A DNA stretch of 6,956 nucleotides from Syntrophomonadaceae bacterium (GTDB lineage: Bacteria; Bacillota_B; Syntrophomonadia; Syntrophomonadales; Syntrophomonadaceae). This document shows positions 1 to 5,436 of this stretch, piece after piece; the first letter of the stretch is position 1, and each line of letters opens with the position of its first letter. The stretch is from contig DAOUSQ010000055.1 of the NCBI GenBank assembly GCA_030627145.1, positions 1-6,956 of the forward strand. The letters run 5' to 3'. A program made the translations under genes and the position numbers. Below the pieces are notes generated by a model. The model saw nothing but the letters and a program-made list of their open reading frames with translations. It had not been told where the DNA came from and made no database searches.

Positions 1-10
1 ACGGTTCTGT

Positions 11-55
11 GAGAGGGATGATGCTGCAGCAAGCTACTGCAGCATTACCCTACTC
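11..55. repeat. Long imperfect stem-loop downstream of the amidase gene
   Basis: A perfect 9-bp inverted repeat, ATGCTGCAG (21-29) and CTGCAGCAT (37-45), encloses the 7-base loop CAAGCTA. The stem continues outward with small bulges: TG/TA, then GGG (15-17) with CCC (48-50), then GAG (11-13) with CTC (53-55). It lies just beyond the stop codon of the minus-strand amidase gene. Neither strand has a U-run after it, so it is not a textbook intrinsic terminator. It could be a 3'-end stabilising hairpin, a poor terminator or a REP-like palindrome. The structure is certain, its role is not. Confidence 0.5.
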
Positions 56-72
56 GATGCATTATGACCATA

Positions 73-1017
73 TTATAAGCTAAACTTCTGAAACTTCACA
101 TTCTTAGCCGTCAAATACTGGTCCTCTACCCACTCGTGAAACGGTACCGCCCGATAGGCGTTTGCAGTTCCTGATTTAAGAGCGTGCCAGGCATCTTCCG
201 GGGAGGTGTAATCATTTGAGAGCTCACACACCATAACTCGGCTGCCTTTGGTTTCTGCATATAGTGGTACAATTTTACCCGGTTCCACATTATCTGCAAA
301 TACTATTACATCAACGCGGTTCCCGCCTGTTTTTACCTCACACCTGGTGTTTTCTTTTATCCAGTCAACAAATTTCTTTAGAGTTATTTTTTTAGGTACC
401 TGTAATATCATGTAATCATCCTCCAGTTTCTTTAATAAATTAAGCCCAACTGCTGCCACAAACCATTTGGAAGCAGGATCCTCGGGGTTATGGTCCTGGG
501 TAATTAGCTTAAGGGATATTCCTTTATCCATTATTTCCTGTTTCCAGGTCTCCGGTTCCAGGAGGACCTTTTTACCTTTCAGCTTTTCAATGAGTTCTTC
601 CCAGGGGAAAAGGTCGCCGGGGCAGCTGGTGGCTCCTACGTCTTTATGCTTTAAAACCTCCAGGTCTGAGCCGTAATAATCCTTAAGCCAGTTTATAAGC
701 TCAACCAGGGCAAATATCTGATCATCAGTAGGGTAGTGGTTGTTGAAATTCCCGGTTAAGCAAATTCCAATGCTGTTATGGTTAACCTTTGGCCCTGCAT
801 GGGCACCAATAGTACGTAAAGGCCGTCCTTCTTCAATTGTCCCATTTTCTCTTATAACATAGTGATATCCGATTCCGCTCCAGCCCCGGTTTAGATGCCA
901 GTGGTGAATGTCTAAGGCAGACACATCAGGGCTGGCGGAATGGTGAATTATTATCTGCCTGGTGCTTTTGCGTGATACCAGGCTTAAAAAAATCAGTTCT
1001 CTGCTTATTACTTCCAT
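73..1017 (-). CDS. N-acetylmuramoyl-L-alanine amidase (Amidase_2/PGRP fold), no signal peptide, with unassigned C-terminal half
   Basis: This predicted peptidoglycan amidase would cut the bond between N-acetylmuramic acid and L-alanine of the stem peptide. Residues about 20-148 form an Amidase_2 (T7 lysozyme/PGRP-type) domain. Aligned by eye to T7 lysozyme, the zinc ligands are H25 (IIIHHSA), H124 (LKHKDVG) and C132 (TSCPG). The catalytic tyrosine is Y51 (GIGYHYV), and T130 takes the place of the T7 lysine, as in animal PGRPs. The GAHAG motif (71-75) and NSIGICLTGNF (81-91) are also typical. The start is supported by GGGAGG (1027-1032), 9 bases upstream of the ATG. The N-terminus has no convincing signal peptide or membrane helix, so export would need a holin-like partner or lysis. 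The YvrJ gene ends 26 bases upstream, so the two are probably co-transcribed. Residues about 155-314 match no domain I can name; they are soluble-looking and may bind cell wall. The amidase call is firm, a phage or sporulation role is open. Confidence 0.9.
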   Translation of the reverse strand: MEVISRELIFLSLVSRKSTRQIIIHHSASPDVSALDIHHWHLNRGWSGIGYHYVIRENGTIEEGRPLRTIGAHAGPKVNHNSIGICLTGNFNNHYPTDDQIFALVELINWLKDYYGSDLEVLKHKDVGATSCPGDLFPWEELIEKLKGKKVLLEPETWKQEIMDKGISLKLITQDHNPEDPASKWFVAAVGLNLLKKLEDDYMILQVPKKITLKKFVDWIKENTRCEVKTGGNRVDVIVFADNVEPGKIVPLYAETKGSRVMVCELSNDYTSPEDAWHALKSGTANAYRAVPFHEWVEDQYLTAKNVKFQKFSL

Positions 1018-1043
1018 AATTAATAACCTCCCTGTTAATTAAC

Positions 1044-1271
1044 TCAAACTGTAGGGTAGCTATCAGCCTGCGGCCTTGCGTTTTCCATAACAGGCATAAA
1101 CCCTCCGGGAGGATCTCTATATGAATTATGGGGCAGGGTAATTATGGTTTCACGCAGTTCACCAATGGCCTCTGTCAGTTCTCCTAATTTGTTTTCAATC
1201 CTTATTAATAAATAAGCAGAAACGGCTATAGGAAAACCTACATTGCCGATAATGTTTAAAAGATCATCCAA
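1044..1271 (-). CDS. YvrJ family protein, single-helix small membrane protein
   Basis: This 75-residue protein matches the YvrJ family of Bacillota: a short N-terminus (MDDLLNIIGNVGFP), one hydrophobic helix at about residues 8-24 (GNVGFPIAVSAYLLIRI), then a charged amphipathic stretch (ENKLGELTEAIGELRETI, about 26-43) likely to form a coiled coil. The 30-residue proline-rich tail (PHNSYRDPPGGF onward) makes it, as I recall the family, longer than usual. The start codon is TTG, chosen because GGAGGG (1279-1284) lies 7 bases upstream and no in-frame ATG is nearby. The family has no established function. The topology resembles small BhlA/UviB-type holin-like proteins, and the next gene encodes a leaderless amidase, so a role in letting the amidase reach the wall is plausible but inferred. 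Confidence 0.85.
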   Translation of the reverse strand: MDDLLNIIGNVGFPIAVSAYLLIRIENKLGELTEAIGELRETIITLPHNSYRDPPGGFMPVMENARPQADSYPTV

Positions 1272-1278
1272 TTTAAAA

Positions 1279-1284
1279 CCCTCC
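1279..1284 (-). promoter_or_regulatory. Ribosome binding site that fixes the TTG start of the YvrJ gene
   Basis: On the minus strand GGAGGG, within AAAGGAGGG, precedes the TTG codon by 7 bases. This strong Shine-Dalgarno supports the non-ATG start; the nearby ATG (in GGATGATC) is out of frame and would stop after two codons. Confidence 0.75.
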
Positions 1285-1293
1285 TTTCATTTG
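1280..1293 (-). repeat. Leader repeat copy 1 (second copy at 1695-1708)
   Basis: CAAATGAAAGGAGG on the minus strand occurs here ahead of the YvrJ gene and again, identically, at 1695-1708 ahead of the DUF2922 gene. The identity reaches beyond the Shine-Dalgarno core, which suggests duplication of a translation-initiation leader or a shared regulatory constraint. Confidence 0.6.
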
Positions 1294-1368
1294 AAACGGT
1301 TTTCTATAAAACTGAAATAGTAAGAACAGTTATTTATTAGTACTTGCCGTAATTTACCGATATAAAAA

Positions 1369-1387
1369 GATAAAACAAAGTTTTATC
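1369..1387. repeat. AT-rich palindrome between the DUF2922 terminator and the YvrJ gene
   Basis: GATAAAAC (1369-1376) and GTTTTATC (1380-1387) form a perfect 8-bp inverted repeat around AAA. On the minus strand it is followed by TTTTTATA, so it could serve as a weak second terminator for the genes upstream. It could also be an operator for a promoter driving the YvrJ gene and amidase. I found no convincing -35/-10 pair for those genes between here and 1279. Confidence 0.4.
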
Positions 1388-1418
1388 ATCCATATCTATT
1401 CACTATTCTCTGTTCTCT

Positions 1419-1449
1419 AAAAAAAACGGACAGGATAGACCTGCCCGTT
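1419..1449 (-). terminator. Rho-independent terminator after the DUF2922 gene
   Basis: Read on the minus strand, AACGGGCAGG (1449-1440) pairs with CCTGTCCGTT (1434-1425) over 10 bp with one G-U pair, around a five-base loop, and is followed by a run of T. It begins 12 bases beyond the DUF2922 stop codon. It should end most transcription of the DUF1659-DUF2922 unit and separate it from the YvrJ gene and amidase, unless read-through is used. Confidence 0.85.
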
Positions 1450-1461
1450 TAATGTTATTTA

Positions 1462-1686
1462 TTAGACCAGGGATAATTCTGAAGTTTCTTTGGTTACCAG
1501 CTGGGCTCCGATTTTGCCAGTTAAATTTCCACCAGTTACTGAAAAAATGTCTTTGGCGATTATATTATCCATAGCGGTGTTAACCTGGGCACCGGTAAGA
1601 TCAGCTTTAGCGTCATAAACTCTCATACGGAAGGGTTTGTTTAGTTCGGTCTGGAAATCCATCTCTAAGAGTACCTGAGCAGCCAT
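1462..1686 (-). CDS. DUF2922 domain-containing protein
   Basis: This 74-residue soluble protein spans a full DUF2922 domain. Recognisable elements are the start MAAQVLLEMDF, the central PFRMRVYDAKADLTGAQV (about 18-35) and the later DIFSVTGGNLTGKIGAQLV (about 46-64). There is no signal peptide or membrane segment. The family is restricted largely to Bacillota and has no known biochemical function. The ATG is preceded by GGAGG (1695-1699) at an 8-base spacing. The gene lies 43 bases downstream of the DUF1659 gene on the same strand and ends 12 bases before a strong terminator, so the two form a short transcription unit. The pairing of DUF1659 with DUF2922 is, from general knowledge, recurrent in Bacillota and suggests a shared but unknown task. 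Confidence 0.85.
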   Translation of the reverse strand: MAAQVLLEMDFQTELNKPFRMRVYDAKADLTGAQVNTAMDNIIAKDIFSVTGGNLTGKIGAQLVTKETSELSLV

Positions 1687-1729
1687 ACTTAATTCCTCCT
1701 TTCATTTGTTTAATAACTACGGGAGAGGA

Positions 1730-1942
1730 CTATATTTCCTCTTCAAGCTCTACAACGTTCCTGCGCTGAATAGCTACGTTAACAGGCTCCTGCAGTGCAA
1801 TAAGAGATTCGCCTACACTGAAAACATCAGCGTCCACTGCCGAACTCTTAACGTACTTGAAATAGCGGTTTTTAGTCTTAGTCCCATCAACATCGTTTAC
1901 CAGGATCAAATCACTGGAAATAGGGGTTGCGGAAACTGCCAT
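1730..1942 (-). CDS. DUF1659 domain-containing protein
   Basis: This 70-residue protein (MAVSATPISSDLILVNDV at the start, then KTKNRYFKYVKSSA and SVGESLIALQEP) matches the DUF1659 family, a short Bacillota-restricted family without known function. An upstream in-frame GTG (1951) would add three residues, but it sits inside the Shine-Dalgarno. The ATG at 1942 has AGGAGG (1951-1956) at an ideal 8-base spacing and gives the family's usual MAV-type start, so I choose it. No membrane segment or signal peptide is visible, and the C-terminus is acidic (ELEEEI). It is the first gene of the minus-strand cluster. Confidence 0.85.
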   Translation of the reverse strand: MAVSATPISSDLILVNDVDGTKTKNRYFKYVKSSAVDADVFSVGESLIALQEPVNVAIQRRNVVELEEEI

Positions 1943-1950
1943 CTGCTGCA

Positions 1951-1957
1951 CCTCCTT
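1951..1957 (-). promoter_or_regulatory. Ribosome binding site that selects the ATG start of the DUF1659 gene
   Basis: AAGGAGG on the minus strand overlaps the first base of the alternative GTG start and lies 8 bases before the ATG at 1942. This excludes the GTG and places the start at the ATG. Confidence 0.8.
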
Positions 1958-1959
1958 AT

Positions 1960-2218
1960 GTTTATTTAAGGAACCTATCTTTGTGGGACAGGCTTCTTGA
2001 GTATTATCTTAAGGCAGGAGGCTAAATTATAGGAATTGCAGGCATTTAAGGACGAAAAGAGTGAATGTATGAGAATATAATTACTGGGATAAAAAAGGAT
2101 TAAGTAATTAAGAGGTTGGGATAAAAGGGTTTTGATATAAAAAAGAGGGCTGAATTTATTTTAATTGGGTTAAAGTATTAGATGGAATAAATATGAAACG
2201 GATTTAATATAGATTAAT
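1960..2218. other. Gene-less AT-rich intergenic stretch
   Basis: I see no supportable gene here. Composition falls to about 27% GC over 2041-2220, counted by hand. TGGGATAAAA occurs twice on the plus strand (2085-2094 and 2117-2126), 32 bases apart, with looser versions at 2165 and 2183. The part nearest the DUF1659 gene (about 1960-2075) should hold its promoter. The segment at 2031-2076 reads like a short broken frame (ELQAFKDEKSECMRI) but has no start or ribosome binding site. Confidence 0.5.
2026..2031 (-). promoter_or_regulatory. Possible -10 box for the DUF1659-DUF2922 unit
   Basis: The minus strand has a perfect TATAAT 84 bases upstream of the DUF1659 ATG. No good -35 hexamer lies 16-18 bases upstream (best GTCCTT), so this is a weak candidate. 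An alternative is CATACATT at 2064-2071 (minus strand), which resembles a sigma-E -10 element but also lacks a clear partner. Confidence 0.25.
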
Positions 2219-2243
2219 AAAAGAAGATTTGCCATCTTCTTTT
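2219..2243. terminator. Bidirectional AT-rich terminator hairpin
   Basis: AAAAGAAGAT (2219-2228) and ATCTTCTTTT (2234-2243) form a perfect 10-bp stem around TTGCC, with T-runs on the 3' side of both strands. It lies about 40 bases beyond the stop of the small minus-strand remnant at 2286-2435 and would terminate transcripts of that gene. A smaller CCACT/AGTGG hairpin (2259-2272) lies between them. Confidence 0.6.
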
Positions 2244-2285
2244 TAATCTTTTTTCAGTCCACTGTAAAGTGGGCTATCTCTTTTT

Positions 2286-2435
2286 CTATAGCCTGGTAAG
2301 GCAGGAATGAATATCGTCTAACCTGGTTAACAGGACATTAACAGCCTCTACAACCTTTTCCTTATCATCTTTCTTTTCTTTGAAAAACCGGTTAAGTGCT
2401 TCATACCCCAGGTAGATATTTAGCCGGCTGGCCAA
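2286..2435 (-). pseudogene. 3' remnant of a small gene, 5' end lost
   Basis: The minus strand encodes up to 49 residues ending in a TAG stop (for example IYLGYEALNRFFKEKKDD, then VVEAVNVLLTRLDDIHSCL). The segment looks like real protein: helical, lysine/glutamate-rich, with codon use like the neighbours and a terminator downstream. I do not recognise a family. No ATG and no ribosome binding site exist in frame. The only start-like codon is a TTG at 2435-2433 without a Shine-Dalgarno, and the frame meets a TGA inside the stem-loop element beginning at 2443. The simplest reading is that the start of the gene was removed or replaced when the hairpin element and the restriction-modification genes arrived. 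A very short TTG-started gene is the alternative. Confidence 0.45.
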
Positions 2436-2442
2436 TTTTCGA

Positions 2443-2494
2443 GGCAGTGATACCTGGAGTTGGAACGTTAGCGGAAACGTAAGGTATCACTGCC
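2443..2494. repeat. Stem-loop element A (12-bp perfect inverted repeat with inner hairpin)
   Basis: GGCAGTGATACC (2443-2454) and GGTATCACTGCC (2483-2494) are exact reverse complements, 28 bases apart. Inside, ACGTT (2465-2469) and AACGT (2476-2480) form a second stem closing the loop AGCGGA. Neither strand has a U-tract, so it is not an intrinsic terminator. It resembles a mobile palindromic (REP/MITE-like) unit or a structured RNA. It shares CCTGGAG and AGCGGA with element B just downstream. Confidence 0.65.
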
Positions 2495-2511
2495 CGGGCA
2501 TGGAGGATTAA

Positions 2512-2552
2512 GCTGTTATCCTGGAGCGGAAGCGGAGGGATAAGAGCGCAGC
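2512..2552. repeat. Stem-loop element B, related to element A
   Basis: GCTG-TTATCC (2512-2521) pairs with GGATAA (2538-2543) and, after a five-base bulge, CAGC (2549-2552). The loop contains a perfect tandem AGCGGA AGCGGA (2525-2536). CCTGGAG (2520-2526) repeats the sequence at 2453-2459 in element A, and AGCGGA repeats the loop of A. The two hairpins look like diverged copies or two arms of one element. Confidence 0.5.
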
Positions 2553-2582
2553 CAGGACTTGTTAGAACTGTTTGATCTGTGT

Positions 2583-2611
2583 TTGCAGGATTAAGAATAG
2601 TTATATAGAAT
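2583..2611 (+). promoter_or_regulatory. Sigma-A-type promoter of the restriction-modification operon
   Basis: TTGCAG (2583-2588) and TAGAAT (2606-2611) are separated by exactly 17 bases. Transcription would start near 2618, about 32 bases before the methyltransferase ATG. No controller-protein (C-box) repeat is evident nearby. Confidence 0.6.
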
Positions 2612-2649
2612 GGAAAATATTAGAGGTATTTTTGGATGGAGGTGTATAG

Positions 2650-5436
2650 ATGCCTGGTAAACCTATTGAGCAATATGATCACAAAGGGAAGAAAAGAAAG
2701 AATAATCCGCCGGTGGGACTGGTGACGCCGGATACTGATAAAGATGCGGGAAATAAAACGTATGCTTATGATCCCCATATTGATCCAGCTTTACAGTTTG
2801 ATAGCAAGCGAAAAGAAGTTGAAGATATTATTGACCGGGGACTGGGGGCTGACAGCCTGGAGGATGCACGTGAGGCTTTAGAAGAAATTAAAAAAATGCA
2901 GGAACCTTATCTTAATTGGGCAGGTAAAGCGGAACATACGTCGTTTGAAGTACCTACAGTATCTCTGCATGTACATGAACGGATTGACCCGCGTACGATT
3001 ATAGATTCGGTTAGAAAAAGAGGAGAGGAAATAAGCCCGCAGCCATCTCTTTTTGATGTTAAGGATGAAAATCCTCCACTTCGTGAGGCAATACAATTTT
3101 ATAAACATTCCCATAACTGGTCCAACCGGCTTGTAGCAGGGGACAGTCTCCTGGTCATGAACTCACTACTGGAAAAGGAAGGCCTGGGCGGGCAGGTACA
3201 GATGATATACATGGATCCTCCTTATGGGATAAAGTACGGCTCTAATTTTCAACCTTTTATAAACAAACGGGATGTTAAGGATGGAAAGGACGAGGATTTA
3301 ACCTCAGAACCTGAGATGTTAAAGGCTTTTCGTGACACCTGGGAATTAGGTATTCATTCCTATTTGACATATATGCGGGACCGCTTGCTGCTTGCACGGG
3401 AACTGTTAACTGAGAGTGGAAGCATTTTTGTCCAGATTTCAGATGAAAATGTTCATCATGTTCGGGAGTTAATGGATGAGGTATTTGGTCAACAGAATTT
3501 TGTTAGCTTAATAACATTCAACACAACTACGGCGAGAACTTCGAAATATCTTAATCAAGTATCGGATTACTGTCTATGGTATTCTAAAGATTTAAATTTT
3601 TTGAAATATAGACAACTATTTATAGAAAAATCATTGGATAATAGTCATTACGATAAAATTGATGAAGATGGAAGGTATTTTTATTTAAGGGATTTATCAT
3701 CACAAGGTGATGGTAATAAAAAACCTTTTAAATATAAAAGTAAAGTTTTTATTCCTCCTAAAGGACGGCATTGGAGTACCGATCCAAATTCATTACCCAA
3801 TGAGAGATTAGTTATTGCTGGAAATTATATCAGAGCAAAAGTCTACTGGAATGACTTCCCCGTAGGCATATTAAATAACAATTGGACAGACACCCAATTT
3901 GGTGGGCAAAAGTATTATGTTGTTCAAACTCATACAAAGGTAATAGAACGCTGTCTTCTCATGACCACTGACCCCGGAGACCTAGTTTTTGACCCTACCT
4001 GTGGTTCTGGGACTACTGCTTATGTAGCCGAGCAGTGGGGAAGGCGCTGGATTACCTGTGATACTTCACGTGTAGCTGTTACTCTGGCCAAGCAGCGTTT
4101 AATGACAGCTGTATATGATTATTATAAGCTGGCACATCCTGATGAAGGGGTGGGCAGTGGTTTCAATTATAAAACGGTACCTCATATTACCCTGAAATCT
4201 ATAGCTAATAATGAAGAGATTGATATGATTTATGACAAATGCCATCCTGATATTGAAAAAGCACTTGAAAAGCTGAACAAGGCACTAAAGAAAAAATGGC
4301 AGGAATGGGAAGTGCCTTATGACGAGGCTCCGGAATGGAAGTCAACTGCTAAAAAAGCCTGGGACAATTTCTGGGAACTAAAACGAAAAATGCAAAAGGA
4401 GATCGATTCTTCGATAAACCGTAATGCACCACAGGAAACCTTATATGACCAACCTTATGTTGACCGTTCAAAAGCCAGGGTAAGTGGCCCATTTACCATT
4501 GAGGCGGTACCTGCTCCGGTAGTTAAGCCGCTTTCTGATGTCTCAGCTATTGGTATGGAAACAGCTGATGAATCAGTAGCCCGCAGTGGTGAAACTTTAA
4601 GGCAGATAGAATGGAGAGATGAACTTCTCAAGACTGGAATCAGGGGGAAAAATGGTCAATATATTCTCTTTTCCCGAGTAGAAGCATTAGGCGGTACCCG
4701 GTACCTGCATGCAGAGGCAGAGACAAAACCAAATGACCGCGGGGCCGATGAGATTAGTGAAGCGGGAGGAAGTTACAGTCAAGTACAGCGGGCAGTTATT
4801 TCTTTTGGACCTGAACATGCCCCGCTGGAACAACGGCAGGTGGCACTGGCTATTGAGGAAGCACAGAACCTGGTGCCTAAACCGTCAATTGTTATCTTTG
4901 CTGCATTTCAGTTTGACCCGGAAGCAGCCAAAGATATAGATGAGATTAACTGGCCTGGTGTTACTTTACTTAAGGTTCAGATGAACGCTGACCTTTTTAC
5001 AGACGACTTAAAGAAAAAGAAGGTAACTAATGACAGCTACTGGTTAATAGGTCAGCCGGATGTTAAGTTGAGTAAGATAAAAAAAGGAGAAGACAAAGGC
5101 AAATACCAGGTAGAAATACTGGGATTTGATTACTATAACACCAAGAAAGGCACCATAGATTCAGGTGGGCCTGATCAAATTGCTGTATGGATGCTGGATA
5201 CGGATTATGATGGACGCAGCATTTATCCCCGCCAGGTATTTTTTCCTATGGCAGGAAGTAAAGACGGTTGGGCAAAACTTGCCAGGAACTTAAAGTCGGA
5301 GATTGATGAAGAATTAATTGAATCCTACCGGGGAACGAAATCCCTGCCTTTTTCACCAGGGGTTAATCAGCGAATAGCGGTAAAGATAGTTGATGACCGT
5401 GGTATTGAAAGCCTAAGGATTATGGAGGTGGAGTAA
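2650..5436 (+). CDS. Beta-class adenine-specific DNA methyltransferase of a type III-like restriction-modification system
   Basis: This protein transfers a methyl group from S-adenosylmethionine to DNA, most likely to adenine N6, to protect host sites. The motif order is that of beta-class (type III Mod-like) enzymes: NRLVAGDS (159-166), catalytic motif IV DPPYG (189-193), SIFVQISDEN (258-267), a target recognition region (about 295-400), then the S-adenosylmethionine-binding motif I DPTCGSGTT (448-456). At 928 residues it is longer than classic Mod subunits. The extra C-terminal half has a helical lysine-rich stretch (about 530-595), the conserved-looking ARVSGPFTIEAVP, and a further domain to the end; it may contact the partner endonuclease. 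The start has GGAGGT 6 bases upstream. The stop overlaps the endonuclease start (TAATG), implying translational coupling. The reading frame is intact. The recognition region is AT-rich, unlike the rest of the gene. The recognition site cannot be predicted. Confidence 0.92.
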   Translation: MPGKPIEQYDHKGKKRKNNPPVGLVTPDTDKDAGNKTYAYDPHIDPALQFDSKRKEVEDIIDRGLGADSLEDAREALEEIKKMQEPYLNWAGKAEHTSFEVPTVSLHVHERIDPRTIIDSVRKRGEEISPQPSLFDVKDENPPLREAIQFYKHSHNWSNRLVAGDSLLVMNSLLEKEGLGGQVQMIYMDPPYGIKYGSNFQPFINKRDVKDGKDEDLTSEPEMLKAFRDTWELGIHSYLTYMRDRLLLARELLTESGSIFVQISDENVHHVRELMDEVFGQQNFVSLITFNTTTARTSKYLNQVSDYCLWYSKDLNFLKYRQLFIEKSLDNSHYDKIDEDGRYFYLRDLSSQGDGNKKPFKYKSKVFIPPKGRHWSTDPNSLPNERLVIAGNYIRAKVYWNDFPVGILNNNWTDTQFGGQKYYVVQTHTKVIERCLLMTTDPGDLVFDPTCGSGTTAYVAEQWGRRWITCDTSRVAVTLAKQRLMTAVYDYYKLAHPDEGVGSGFNYKTVPHITLKSIANNEEIDMIYDKCHPDIEKALEKLNKALKKKWQEWEVPYDEAPEWKSTAKKAWDNFWELKRKMQKEIDSSINRNAPQETLYDQPYVDRSKARVSGPFTIEAVPAPVVKPLSDVSAIGMETADESVARSGETLRQIEWRDELLKTGIRGKNGQYILFSRVEALGGTRYLHAEAETKPNDRGADEISEAGGSYSQVQRAVISFGPEHAPLEQRQVALAIEEAQNLVPKPSIVIFAAFQFDPEAAKDIDEINWPGVTLLKVQMNADLFTDDLKKKKVTNDSYWLIGQPDVKLSKIKKGEDKGKYQVEILGFDYYNTKKGTIDSGGPDQIAVWMLDTDYDGRSIYPRQVFFPMAGSKDGWAKLARNLKSEIDEELIESYRGTKSLPFSPGVNQRIAVKIVDDRGIESLRIMEVE
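3541..3840 (+). other. AT-rich target recognition segment within the methyltransferase gene
   Basis: Codons for about residues 298-397, between motif IV and motif I, contain 83 G+C in 300 bases (about 28%) by hand count. Sample 60-base blocks on each side (3121-3180, 3961-4020, 4021-4080) are 52-53%. The segment matches the expected target recognition domain and stays in frame, so it is a functional insert rather than damage. It probably reflects exchange of the specificity domain from an AT-rich donor. Confidence 0.6.

Noticed and set aside
467..676. Plus-strand open frame of 69 codons opposite the amidase gene
   Set aside because: It is antisense to a well-supported catalytic domain, with no ribosome binding site and no protein-like composition.
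1706..1969. Plus-strand open frame of 87 codons opposite the DUF1659 gene
   Set aside because: It is a shadow of the recognised DUF1659 gene on the other strand, with no Shine-Dalgarno and no family resemblance.
2443..2552. CRISPR-like repeat or attachment site
   Set aside because: Only two diverged hairpins are present, with no regular repeat-spacer pattern and no integrase or tRNA in view.
1952..2649. tRNA, riboswitch or other known RNA in the long intergenic stretch
   Set aside because: I found no cloverleaf, no T-box or other conserved riboswitch core; only the hairpins and terminator described.
4709..4939. Second plus-strand frame inside the methyltransferase gene
   Set aside because: It is an off-frame shadow within an intact 928-residue gene; the residue mix reflects codon shadowing.
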